DNA of 64,000 bases from Catalinimonas alkaloidigena (lineage in GTDB: Bacteria > Bacteroidota > Bacteroidia > Cytophagales > Flexibacteraceae): positions 248,001 through 312,000 of the forward strand of contig NZ_FNFO01000001.1 of the NCBI RefSeq assembly GCF_900100765.1, given 5' to 3'. Every line of letters starts with the position of its first letter. Positions within the stretch are counted from its first letter, which is position 1. Below the pieces are notes generated by a model. The model did no database searches and had not been told where the DNA came from. It saw nothing but the letters and a program-made list of their open reading frames with translations. Shown in pieces: positions 9,075 through 17,954 of the stretch. Made by a program: the position numbers and the translations under genes.

Positions 9075-10670
9075 ATGAGCAAACTTTCTTCTTTCGTCTG
9101 CGCCTCGGTAGGGCTGTGCGTCCTGATGGCGGGCTGCCAGACTTCCTCGCAGGAGAACGCCACCGCAACGGCGGGGCCGTCCACCGCCTCCGGGCAGGAC
9201 ACCCTGGAGCAGCACCGCCCACTGTACCACTTTACGCCGCCCGAACAGTGGATGAACGACCCCAACGGCATGGTCTTTTACGACGGCGAATACCACCTGT
9301 TTTACCAGCACTACCCCGACAGCAACGTGTGGGGCCCGATGCACTGGGGCCACGCCGTGAGTCGCAATCTGGTCACCTGGGAGCACCTGCCCATTGCGCT
9401 TTATCCGGACAGCATCGGGATGATTTTCTCGGGAAGTTCGGTGGCCGATGTCGACAACACTTCCGGGTTCGGTTCGGCCGACAACCCGCCGCTGGTGGCC
9501 ATGTTCACGTACCACAACGCCGAAGGTGAGCGGGCCCGGCGCAACGATTACCAGACGCAGGGCATTGCCTACAGCCTCGACAAAGGCCGGACGTGGGAGA
9601 AGTACGCCAACAATCCGGTGGTGAACAACCCGGGCCTGCGCGACTTTCGCGACCCCAACCTGTTCTGGCACGAGCCGACACAACGCTGGGTGTTGATTCT
9701 GGCGGCGGGCGACCGCGTACGGCTCTACAACTCGCCCGACCTGAAAGCGTGGACGTTCCTGAGTGAGTTCGGCGAAAAAAACGGCGACCACGGCGGCGTG
9801 TGGGAATGCCCCGACCTGTTTCCGATGATGGTAAACGGACAGCAGAAGTGGGTGATGTTGCTGAGCATCAACCCGGGCGGCCCCAACGGCGGCTCGGCCA
9901 CGCAGTACTTCGTGGGCAACTTCGACGGAAAGAAATTTACGACCGATTATCCGAACGATACGCTCTGGATCGACTACGGCCCCGACGATTACGCGGGCGT
10001 AACGTGGTCGAACGTGCCGGAAAGCGACGGGCGTCGGCTGTTCATCGGGTGGATGAGCAACTGGGATTACGCAAAAGAAGTCCCCACGTACGCCTGGCGC
10101 AGTGCCATGACCGTGGCCCGCACGCTGAGCCTGGTGCAGACCGACGCGGGCGTGCGGCTGGCGTCGCGTCCCGTGCAGGAACTGGAACAACTGCGCAACG
10201 GCTCCTACACGCTTTCGGCCGCGACCGTGCGCGATTCGCTCGACCTGTCGCATCAGGCCAACCTCCAGTCGCCCGCGATGGAATTCAAGTTGTCGTTCGA
10301 TTTGCCGAAGACCACCGCCTCCGACTTTGGCGTGCGGCTGTTCAACGACTTGGGCGAAGAAGTCCGCATCGGGTACGAGCCCCAGGCAAAGCAGTGGTAT
10401 ATCGACCGGTCGCGCTCCGGCAAAACCGACTTTAAAGAAGGGTTTGTCCGGCGCATCACGGCGCCCCGCCTTGCCGAGAGCGATACGCTGACGATGCACC
10501 TGTACGTCGATGTCGCTTCGGTCGAACTGTTTGCCGACGACGGCACCACCGTGATGACCAGCATCTTCTTCCCGAACGAAGACTTTACGCACGCCGCCCT
10601 GTTCACGGAACGCGACTCGCTGCATTTCAACGGGGGAGAGGCCTTCAGCCTGACACAAAAGCCGCTGTGA
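9075..10670 (+). CDS. GH32 fructan hydrolase (levanase/inulinase/sucrase type), surface or periplasmic lipoprotein
   Basis: The 531-residue protein has a lipoprotein signal (VLMAGC, Cys21). The GH32 motifs are complete: WMNDPNG with nucleophile Asp62, FRDPN with transition-state stabiliser Asp193, and ECPDLF with acid/base Glu244. The five-bladed propeller is followed by the C-terminal beta-sandwich (about residue 390 on). It hydrolyses beta-fructosidic bonds in fructans or sucrose, releasing fructose that the symporter and fructokinase upstream can use. The ATG at 9075 is chosen because the signal peptide begins there. The stop codon overlaps the next gene's ATG by one base. Whether it acts in exo or endo mode cannot be read from the sequence. 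Confidence 0.94.
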   Translation: MSKLSSFVCASVGLCVLMAGCQTSSQENATATAGPSTASGQDTLEQHRPLYHFTPPEQWMNDPNGMVFYDGEYHLFYQHYPDSNVWGPMHWGHAVSRNLVTWEHLPIALYPDSIGMIFSGSSVADVDNTSGFGSADNPPLVAMFTYHNAEGERARRNDYQTQGIAYSLDKGRTWEKYANNPVVNNPGLRDFRDPNLFWHEPTQRWVLILAAGDRVRLYNSPDLKAWTFLSEFGEKNGDHGGVWECPDLFPMMVNGQQKWVMLLSINPGGPNGGSATQYFVGNFDGKKFTTDYPNDTLWIDYGPDDYAGVTWSNVPESDGRRLFIGWMSNWDYAKEVPTYAWRSAMTVARTLSLVQTDAGVRLASRPVQELEQLRNGSYTLSAATVRDSLDLSHQANLQSPAMEFKLSFDLPKTTASDFGVRLFNDLGEEVRIGYEPQAKQWYIDRSRSGKTDFKEGFVRRITAPRLAESDTLTMHLYVDVASVELFADDGTTVMTSIFFPNEDFTHAALFTERDSLHFNGGEAFSLTQKPL

Positions 10671-13399
10671 TGAAACCCGGGCCGACCCGCTTCCCGTTAA
10701 TGATTATTTTCAGGAAAGCCGTCGGCTTTTTTTCATTCATCCTTTTGCTTGTGAGCTGTCAGACACAATCGCCTCCCCGTCAACCCCAGGGTCCGCTGTG
10801 GCAGTCGGACGTATTTTCGGTGTTTCCCGATCGCGTGGTGCAGGGGCCGTACGTGGCCCGCGTCCTGTCGCCGACCGAGTTAAGTTCGAACTACCAAAGC
10901 CCGGCCAACGCGTTTGTTTCGCCGCAGATTCAGTTCAAGTTCAGCCTCAACGGCAAGGACAACGAAATGAAACCGGGGCAGGATCACCAATTCCACTGCG
11001 TAAGTCAGAATGGGGTGTGCCAGCCGCCGCTGATTCGCTTCGGCGAACAGTACGTGGATACGTCGGACATTCCGCCCGGTACGTACCTGCGGCCCAACAC
11101 CGAGTTGCACTTGCGGCTGGACCTGCGCCACGTGTTGCGGTCGTTTGAGGAAAAAGGTTTTTTCGAAACCTATGACGGCGAGAAGCTTTATAAGGAAGAT
11201 TTCAAAGGCGTTTTTGTGGCCGGGAGTACCGCGCCGCTCGTGTGGGATTTCGATAACCTGACGGCATTTCCCGAACTGGAACTGCACGATCCGGACGGTG
11301 ACGGCATCTACGACGTAACGCTCACGATGAACGCGCCACAGGACCAGAAAACCACGGCTTCGCACTGGAGCCTCTCCAAAGACATTTCTGCCTTTCCGCG
11401 TTACTACGGCAACTATCCGCTGGTGGAGGCGCTCTACAACCTGTCGCTGGAAGAAATGCTGACCGACATCGAAGCCGACGGCACGTTCCGAACCGGGGCA
11501 GAGTGGGCGGGCGTCTGGACGCGCGACATCAGCTACAGCATTCTGCTGTCGATGGCCCTACTGCAACCGAAAGTCGCCAGGACCAGCCTGATGCGGAAAG
11601 TGAAGGAGGGACGCATCATTCAGGACACCGGCACCGGGGGCGCGTATCCCGTCTCGACCGACCGCATCGTGTGGGCCGTCGCGGCCTGGGAAATTTACGT
11701 AGTGACGGGCGACGAGGACTGGCTGCGGGAAGCCTATCCCATCATCCGCAAGTCCATCGACGAGGATGTACGCAACGCCTACGATCCGGCGACGGGGCTG
11801 GTGCGCGGCGAATCGTCGTTCCTCGACTGGCGGGAACAGACGTACCCGGCCTGGATGCAGCCCGCCGACATCTACGAGTCGCTCAACCTGGGCACCAACG
11901 CCGTGCATTACCGCGCGAACCTGATTCTGGCCGAGATGGCGACCCGACTGGGTAATACGGCCGAGGCGGAACACTACCGTCAGGTGGCAGGAAAAATCCG
12001 GGAGGGGCTGGACCGGTACCTGTGGCAGGAGGAGCGGGGGTATTACGGGCAATTCCTGTACGGTCGCCACTACAAACTTCTTTCGCCCCGTGCGGAGGCA
12101 TTGGGCGAGGCGCTGTGCGTACTGTTCGAGGTGGCCGATGCGGACCGGCAACAGACCCTCGTGGCCCGGACGCCGGTGACCAACTTCGGCATTCCCTGCA
12201 TCTATCCGCAGATTCCTCATATCCCGCCCTACCACAACAACGGCATCTGGCCCTTCGTGCAGGCCTACTGGTCGCTGGCCGCCGCAAAAGCGGGCAACGA
12301 AACAGCCCTGACGCAGAGCCTGAACGCGATTTACCGGCCGGCGGCCTTATTCCTGACCAATAAAGAGAACTTCGTAGCCAGTACGGGCGATTTTGCCGGG
12401 ACGCAGATCAATTCCAGTCGGATGTTGTGGAGTTTGTCGGGGAACCTGAGCATGGTGTACCGCATTTTCTTCGGCATGCATTTCGAGTCCGAACGGTTGG
12501 TCTTGGCACCCTTTGTCCCCGAACGTTTCGCCGGGACGCACACGCTGGAAAATTTCGCCTACCGGAATGCCGTCCTCACCCTCACGGTTGAAGGCTACGG
12601 CAATCGGATCGAAGCGATTACGCTGGACGAAGAGGCCCTGGAACAGCCGGTGCTGCCCGCGACGCTGGAAGGCAAACACACGGTGAAGATCGTGCTGTCG
12701 AACCAGTCGGTAGGAGGGGAGGTTCACCACGTACCTGACCGCGATTCGCCCGCGGCGCCGGTGGTGGAATTGAAAAATGGGGAACTGCACTGGGACGCAC
12801 AGCCCGGCGTTACGGAGTATTGGGTACTGAAAAACGGACAGGAAGTAGCGCGCACCGAAAAGCCCTTTTTCGCCCTTCCTGAGGAGACCGACGTTGCCGA
12901 GTACCAGGTGCTGGCGGTGGATGGCGAGGGCGTGGCGTCGTTTGGCAGCGAGCCGGTAGTCCTGCCCCGGCACGTGCAGCGCTACGAAGCCGAACAGGCC
13001 GCCGTACCCGCGTCGCATCCTTACAAAGGCTTCTCGGGCAGTGGATTCGTCGAGATCAGTCAGCAGACCCATACAGATCTGGTTTTTGAAGTCACTGTTC
13101 CTGAGGACGGACGGTACGCGCTGGATTTTCGCTACGCGAACGGCAACGGCCCCATCAACACCGACAACCGCTGCGCGATCCGCACCTTGCGCAACGGGGA
13201 CGATTTTCTGGGCACCGTCGTGCTGCCCCAGCGGGGGGCGGACGAGTGGTCGGAGTGGGGGTTTACGAATGCCATTCCGGCCGAACTGCCCAAAGGCACG
13301 CATCAGCTACACCTCCGATTCGAGCCACACAACGCCAACATGCATGGCGAGGTGAACCAGGCCATGATCGATTTCCTGCGTGTAACGCGGCTGCCCTGA
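10670..13399 (+). CDS. Six-hairpin glycosidase (glycogen-debranching-like) with C-terminal carbohydrate-binding region
   Basis: The 909-residue lipoprotein has a signal ending FILLLVSC; the ATG at 10670 overlaps the GH32 stop (TGATG), while a second ATG at 10700 sits right at the signal peptide and may be the real start. Residues of about 240-660 look like an (alpha/alpha)6-barrel of the debranching-enzyme/GH15/GH63 type: EWAGVWTRDISYSI, SSFLDWREQTYPAWMQP and PYHNNGIWPFVQAYWSLAAAK. An N-terminal beta-domain precedes it. The C-terminal 140 residues (RYEAEQAAVPASHPYKGFSG onward) resemble CBM6/CBM35 beta-sandwich modules. The linkage it cuts is unknown; the locus suggests a glucosyl-containing oligosaccharide. 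The family number cannot be fixed without a search. Confidence 0.75.
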   Translation: MKPGPTRFPLMIIFRKAVGFFSFILLLVSCQTQSPPRQPQGPLWQSDVFSVFPDRVVQGPYVARVLSPTELSSNYQSPANAFVSPQIQFKFSLNGKDNEMKPGQDHQFHCVSQNGVCQPPLIRFGEQYVDTSDIPPGTYLRPNTELHLRLDLRHVLRSFEEKGFFETYDGEKLYKEDFKGVFVAGSTAPLVWDFDNLTAFPELELHDPDGDGIYDVTLTMNAPQDQKTTASHWSLSKDISAFPRYYGNYPLVEALYNLSLEEMLTDIEADGTFRTGAEWAGVWTRDISYSILLSMALLQPKVARTSLMRKVKEGRIIQDTGTGGAYPVSTDRIVWAVAAWEIYVVTGDEDWLREAYPIIRKSIDEDVRNAYDPATGLVRGESSFLDWREQTYPAWMQPADIYESLNLGTNAVHYRANLILAEMATRLGNTAEAEHYRQVAGKIREGLDRYLWQEERGYYGQFLYGRHYKLLSPRAEALGEALCVLFEVADADRQQTLVARTPVTNFGIPCIYPQIPHIPPYHNNGIWPFVQAYWSLAAAKAGNETALTQSLNAIYRPAALFLTNKENFVASTGDFAGTQINSSRMLWSLSGNLSMVYRIFFGMHFESERLVLAPFVPERFAGTHTLENFAYRNAVLTLTVEGYGNRIEAITLDEEALEQPVLPATLEGKHTVKIVLSNQSVGGEVHHVPDRDSPAAPVVELKNGELHWDAQPGVTEYWVLKNGQEVARTEKPFFALPEETDVAEYQVLAVDGEGVASFGSEPVVLPRHVQRYEAEQAAVPASHPYKGFSGSGFVEISQQTHTDLVFEVTVPEDGRYALDFRYANGNGPINTDNRCAIRTLRNGDDFLGTVVLPQRGADEWSEWGFTNAIPAELPKGTHQLHLRFEPHNANMHGEVNQAMIDFLRVTRLP

Positions 13400-13426
13400 T
13401 AGAGCTATTCCAAAAGTGGGTTTCGA

Positions 13427-13472
13427 ACAAGAAAGCTACGGTCTCTGGAGCACAGAATCGTGGCTTTCTTGT
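13427..13472 (+). terminator. Probable terminator after the susC-GH32-glycosidase transcript
   Basis: ACAAGAAAGCTACG (13427-13440) pairs with CGTGGCTTTCTTGT (13459-13472) over 14 positions with one G-U pair. The right arm is T-rich. It sits 28 bp after the glycosidase stop codon and just before the next promoter, so it separates two transcription units. Confidence 0.6.
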
Positions 13473-13498
13473 GAGGACAGCACCGTCTGTGGACACGA

Positions 13499-13564
13499 TG
13501 TAACCAAATCGAAAGCATTTGAACCGATCCTGAAAGGGTGGTGGGCGGCCGCTGTCTAGCTTTG
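13499..13564 (+). promoter_or_regulatory. GH13 gene promoter with the same operator as the symporter
   Basis: TGTAACCAAATCGAAAGC (from 13499) and TTTGAACC (13518-13525), then CCTGAAAGGG (13529-13538) in the -33 position and TAGCTTTG (13557-13564) as -7 box. Every interval is identical to the symporter promoter at 1229-1294. The GH13 start codon lies 33 bp after the -7 box. Confidence 0.7.
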
Positions 13565-13597
13565 AATCGTTCGTTTTCTTACGACTCCCGCCCCACC

Positions 13598-15352
13598 ATG
13601 AAGCACCTCCTCCTGTTCTGCATCGGCCTGTCCCTGTTGAGTTGCGCGGGCAATCGGCCGCCGTCGTCGCCCGAGAAAATTGCCACTTCCCCGGAAAAGG
13701 CGTGGTGGAAAGAAGCCGTAGTCTACCAACTGTATCCGCGCAGTTTCAAGGACAGCGACGGCGATGGCGTCGGCGATCTGCAGGGCATTGTTTCCCAGCT
13801 CGACTACCTGAAAAGCCTCGGCATCGACGTGGTGTGGCTCAACCCGATCTACAGCTCGCCGAACGACGACAACGGCTACGACATCAGCGACTACCGCAAC
13901 ATCATGGCAGAGTTCGGCACCCTGCAGGACTTCGACCAGTTGCTGGAAGGGCTGCACGCGCGCGACATCCGGCTGGTGATGGACATGGTCGTCAACCACA
14001 GCAGCGACGAGCACGCGTGGTTCCAGCAATCGCGCCGTTCGCGCGACAATCCCTACCGCAACTACTACCATTGGTGGAACGCCGAGCGGGGCACGCCCAC
14101 GCCGCGCTACAGCTTCTTCGACGTGAACAACGACGCCTGGCAGTACGACTCGCTCACCAATGCCTACTACCTGCATTATTTCTCGCGCAAACAGCCGGAC
14201 CTGAACTGGGAAAACCCGAAGGTGCGGGAAGAGGTGCACGACATCATGCGCTTCTGGCTGGACAAAGGCGTCGACGGGCTGCGGCTCGATGCCTTTCAGT
14301 ACGTCGCCAAAGACACCACTTTCCCCGCGTTTCCGGCGGGGTACGAGAAGCAGATCATCCGGTACTACGGCATGGGGCCGCACCTGCACGACTACATCCG
14401 GGAGATGAACGAAGAGGTATTCAGTCAGTACGACATCATGACCGTGGCCGAAGGGGCAGGCAGTACGTTTGAGGACGCCATGTCGCTGGTCGATCCGGAG
14501 CGTCACGAACTGGACATGGTCTATCACTTCGAGGGGGTGGACCTGGGCAATACGCTGGCGGGTTACACGCTGAAGGACTTCAAACGGGTCTACACGAAGT
14601 GGGACAGCGCCTTCGCCGAAAAGGGATGGCTGGCCATCTTTCTGGGCAACCACGACGTGCCGCGTATGGTGAGCAAGTTCGGCAACGACCGTCCCGAATT
14701 CCGGGCGGCTTCGTCCAAGATGCTGACCACCTTCATCCTGAGCATGCGTGGCACGCCCTACTACTATAACGGCGACGAGCTCGGTATGACCAACGCCGAC
14801 TTCAACACGATTTCCCAGTACCGCGACATCGCCGCCCGCAACGGCTACCGGGCGGTGCAGCAGAACGGCGGCGATCTGGACCTGTACCTGCGGGAGTTGC
14901 GCGCCCTGTCGCGCGACCACGCACGGACGCCCTTCCAGTGGGACACGACGGCCCATGCGGGTTTTACCACGGGAACGCCCTGGATTGCTGTGAACGACAA
15001 TTACCTGACCGTCAATGTGGCGGTGGAGGAGAAGGACCCCCGGTCGGTGCTGAACTACTTCCGCCGGATGATCGACCTGCGGAAGCAGTACCCGGACGTG
15101 TTGGTCTACGGACGCTACACGCTGCTGGACGAGGATAATCCACAGGTATATACCTACCTGCGCGAAGGAGGCGGACGGCGCATGCTGGTCGCGCTGAACT
15201 TTTCGGAGACGACCGCCCGGACGGCGGTGGCGGTGGAGACCGAAGGCGCAACGCTTCTGCTGTCAAACGAGGCCACCACGTCTCCCCAACTCACCACGAA
15301 CGGACCCCTCACGCTCCAGCCCTACGAGGCCGTCATCTACCAACTACCCTGA
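13598..15352 (+). CDS. GH13 alpha-glucosidase (oligo-1,6-glucosidase/sucrase-like), lipoprotein
   Basis: The 584-residue product carries a lipoprotein signal (LSLLSC, Cys16) and a classical GH13 alpha-amylase fold. Visible are YQLYPRSFKDSDGDGVGDL, VWLNPIYSSPNDDNGYDISD, MDMVVNHSSDEH, the nucleophile Asp231 in DGLRLDAFQ, the acid/base Glu285 in TVAEG and Asp353 in FLGNHD. The GYDISDY and QPDLNWENP patterns are those of GH13 alpha-glucosidases that act on short oligosaccharides or sucrose. Its own promoter shares the operator of the symporter gene, so it belongs to the same regulon. In this locus it probably removes the terminal glucose of sucrose-like ends or cleaves released glucosides. The ATG at 13598 is preferred because the signal peptide starts there. 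Confidence 0.92.
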   Translation: MKHLLLFCIGLSLLSCAGNRPPSSPEKIATSPEKAWWKEAVVYQLYPRSFKDSDGDGVGDLQGIVSQLDYLKSLGIDVVWLNPIYSSPNDDNGYDISDYRNIMAEFGTLQDFDQLLEGLHARDIRLVMDMVVNHSSDEHAWFQQSRRSRDNPYRNYYHWWNAERGTPTPRYSFFDVNNDAWQYDSLTNAYYLHYFSRKQPDLNWENPKVREEVHDIMRFWLDKGVDGLRLDAFQYVAKDTTFPAFPAGYEKQIIRYYGMGPHLHDYIREMNEEVFSQYDIMTVAEGAGSTFEDAMSLVDPERHELDMVYHFEGVDLGNTLAGYTLKDFKRVYTKWDSAFAEKGWLAIFLGNHDVPRMVSKFGNDRPEFRAASSKMLTTFILSMRGTPYYYNGDELGMTNADFNTISQYRDIAARNGYRAVQQNGGDLDLYLRELRALSRDHARTPFQWDTTAHAGFTTGTPWIAVNDNYLTVNVAVEEKDPRSVLNYFRRMIDLRKQYPDVLVYGRYTLLDEDNPQVYTYLREGGGRRMLVALNFSETTARTAVAVETEGATLLLSNEATTSPQLTTNGPLTLQPYEAVIYQLP

Positions 15353-15525
15353 AAAAGATGTTTGAGTCAGGCAACGCGTAAGTCCCGCCGACCCGCTCCG
15401 GCCTTGCACTCCAGGGTGCTGAGTAAAAGGTATGGTGGCAGCCAAGACGGTCGTGTGGGCAGCGTTGCCTGTTTTTACCTCGCAAGATGATTCTGAGTAT
15501 CTTTCAGCGTTCTCGTCTCCACCAC

Positions 15526-17937
15526 ATGAAACGACTTTGCTTCCTCGGCGGGCTGCTTTTGTTGCAATGCACGGCACCATCCGACCCCGCCACGCAGGCG
15601 TCACGCCCCGACCGCTTTGCCGACGTGCCTTCGCTCACGGGCCGACCCGCCTACCTGCGCTCGCCATTCCTGACGGCGGGCGACCGCGTCTACCTGGTCG
15701 GGCATCAGGACGGGCAGTTCCCGGACCTGGGCTGGCACGTCACCGGCGAGATGGGCGGCCTCTGGGATCATCCCATCAAACTACTGGACGGCTTCGTGGC
15801 GGAGCTCACGGCCGAGGGGCGGACGGTATGCCTCACGGAAGCGGACACCTTTCGGAATTATCCTTTTGCCAATGCGCACCTGTACCGAATCCCGGAGATG
15901 GGCCTGCGGGTCGAGCGGATGCAGTTTGTGCCCGATGGCAAAGAGGCTCTGGTGGTAGACTACACCTTTACGAACGAACGCGATACCGCGCAGGCATACA
16001 CGTTCCGATGGACCGGCGTTTCCGACCTGCGCCCGGTCTGGCTGGGCGAACGCACCGGCATGGTGGATAGCACCGACCGGGCCACGTGGGACGAAGCGGG
16101 GCAGCGCTGGGTGGTGCAGGACGCCGGCAATCCTTGGTACGTGGTGTTTGGGTCGGAGACAGACCCGTCGGCCCATGCTTCGGGAGAGGCGAGTTGCGCG
16201 TACCAGCCGGCGGGCCGGGGCGTTAGCGCTTCTCTGCGTTACAATCTGCACTTGCCGCCCCGGGCTACGGTACACGTAATGTTTACCGTAGCCGGTTCGT
16301 ACCGATCCCGCCAGGCGGCACTAGCGACCTACGAAGACGTGCAGACCAACGCCGCGGCGTTGTTAGAAGCGAAGCGAACGCGGTACGCACGGCTGGCGCA
16401 GCAGTCGGAGTTGTCCATCCCGGACAAAGAAATCCAACAGGCATTCGCGTGGCTGAAGTACAGCACCGACTGGCTGGTCCGCGAGGTGCCCGAACAGGGG
16501 CGCGGGCTTTCGGCCGGCCTTCCCGACTATCCGTGGTGGTTTGGGGTCGACAACGCTTACGCCCTGAAAGGCGTGCTGGCCATCGGGCAGACCGACCTGG
16601 TGTACCGCACCATCGCCCTGATTCACCAGCTTTCCGACTCGGCGAACGGCAACGGCCGCATCGTCCACGAAGTTTCGACCAACGGGGCGGTGTTCAACCC
16701 CGGCAACGTGAACGAGACGCCGCAGTTCGCTTCGCTGATCTGGACGGTCTACGAATGGACAGGCGACCGGGCGTTTCTGGAACGCTACTATCCGACCGTG
16801 AAGGAAGGGCTGGACTGGCTGATGACCGAAAACGACCGGGACGGGAACCTCTTGCCCGACGGGTTCGGGATGATGGAGATTCACGGCCTCAACAGCGAGA
16901 TGGTCGACGTGGCCGCCTACACCCAACGCGCCTTTGCCGATGCCGCCGCGATGGCGCAAGAACTGGGCGAGGATTCGCTGGCGAGGCGCTACGCCGACCT
17001 CGCCGCGCAACTGCGCCGGAAGATCAACGACGATTTCTGGGTGCCCGCCTTTCGCTCGTACGCCGACTTTATCGGCACCACCGAACAGGCCCGTCACCTC
17101 ATCGACGATGCGCTGATCCGTGCCGATACGCTCCACAAACCCTGGGCGGTCGACGAGCTGCAAGCCACCCGACGCGCCCTGGCGTCCTATCCGGCGCAGC
17201 AGAAACAGGGCTTTGTCCTGCACCACAACTGGGTTGTGAACACCCCGATGGAAATGGGCATCGCCGACACCGCCAAGGCGCTTGCCGCGCTGGAGACGGG
17301 CCACCGGTTCGTGAATCCGTACGGCGTGTTTGTAACGGGCATTGACCGGGACGAGACGGCCGGCGAGGACGAAAGTTCGTTCGCACAACACCAGAAAGTC
17401 TTTACCTACACCGGCGCGGTGATGACGCTGCCGACCGGTGTGCAGGCCATTGCCGAGAACAACTACGGACGGCCCGACCAGGCGCTTGACTACCTTCGCC
17501 GCATGACGCGCTCGTTCAGCTTCGCGCTGCCTGGCTCTCTGTACGAAGTGTCGCCCGACTTCGGGATGATGGCGCAGGCCTGGACGATCTACAGCTTCGC
17601 TGTGCCGCTGGTGCAGCAGTTTTTCGGCATCCGGCCGCGTGCCTATGCGCAGACGATCCGCCTCCAGCCGCAAATGCCGTCGGCGTGGAACGAGGCCCGG
17701 TTGGCAAACGTGAAGGTGGGAGACAATGCCCTGGACATGCAGTATTACCGTACCGGCGGCGAGATCGAATTACAGCTACACCAGCGGCAGGCCGACTGGT
17801 CGTTGGAGGTCGCCTTTCCGGCAGGAAAATTCGCCCGATGGGAACAAGATGGGAAGGTCGTCACGCCGCGGCGGGAGGGAAATTTCGACGTGTGGGTAGC
17901 GGAAGGGAGGGACGTGGGCCTGCGGCTGACGGAGTAA
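15526..17937 (+). CDS. Six-hairpin glycosidase (glycogen-debranching-like), lipoprotein
   Basis: The 803-residue protein begins MKRLCFLGGLLLLQC, a lipoprotein signal; the ATG at 15526 is preferred over 15487 for this reason. An N-terminal beta-sandwich (about residues 40-270) is followed by an (alpha/alpha)6-barrel: GLPDYPWWFGVDNAYALKG, IVHEVSTNGAVFNPGNVNET, DGFGMMEIHGLNSEMVDV and ENNYGRPDQALDYLRRM. The pattern FG.DNAYALKG resembles the substrate-site loop of debranching-type amylo-1,6-glucosidases. It is not a close copy of the glycosidase at 10670-13399. It follows the GH13 gene after 173 bp; TATCTTTC at 15498-15505 is one base from a -7 box, so it may have its own weak promoter. The exact substrate is unknown. 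Confidence 0.75.
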   Translation: MKRLCFLGGLLLLQCTAPSDPATQASRPDRFADVPSLTGRPAYLRSPFLTAGDRVYLVGHQDGQFPDLGWHVTGEMGGLWDHPIKLLDGFVAELTAEGRTVCLTEADTFRNYPFANAHLYRIPEMGLRVERMQFVPDGKEALVVDYTFTNERDTAQAYTFRWTGVSDLRPVWLGERTGMVDSTDRATWDEAGQRWVVQDAGNPWYVVFGSETDPSAHASGEASCAYQPAGRGVSASLRYNLHLPPRATVHVMFTVAGSYRSRQAALATYEDVQTNAAALLEAKRTRYARLAQQSELSIPDKEIQQAFAWLKYSTDWLVREVPEQGRGLSAGLPDYPWWFGVDNAYALKGVLAIGQTDLVYRTIALIHQLSDSANGNGRIVHEVSTNGAVFNPGNVNETPQFASLIWTVYEWTGDRAFLERYYPTVKEGLDWLMTENDRDGNLLPDGFGMMEIHGLNSEMVDVAAYTQRAFADAAAMAQELGEDSLARRYADLAAQLRRKINDDFWVPAFRSYADFIGTTEQARHLIDDALIRADTLHKPWAVDELQATRRALASYPAQQKQGFVLHHNWVVNTPMEMGIADTAKALAALETGHRFVNPYGVFVTGIDRDETAGEDESSFAQHQKVFTYTGAVMTLPTGVQAIAENNYGRPDQALDYLRRMTRSFSFALPGSLYEVSPDFGMMAQAWTIYSFAVPLVQQFFGIRPRAYAQTIRLQPQMPSAWNEARLANVKVGDNALDMQYYRTGGEIELQLHQRQADWSLEVAFPAGKFARWEQDGKVVTPRREGNFDVWVAEGRDVGLRLTE

Positions 17938-17942
17938 AGCCC

Positions 17943-17950
17943 TACTTTTG
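17943..17950 (+). promoter_or_regulatory. -7 box directly before kptA
   Basis: TACTTTTG matches TAnnTTTG and ends 4 bases before the kptA ATG. Transcription would start at or next to the A of the start codon, giving a leaderless message. No TTG is seen at -33. Confidence 0.45.
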
Positions 17951-17954
17951 GTAG

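Noticed and set aside
9018-10658. Antisense open frame of 546 codons over the GH32 gene (and a similar one at 6301-7971)
   Set aside because: High-GC codon use of the sense genes leaves the opposite strand open; the translations are Arg/Val/Gly-rich without motifs, and the sense strand has complete family signatures.
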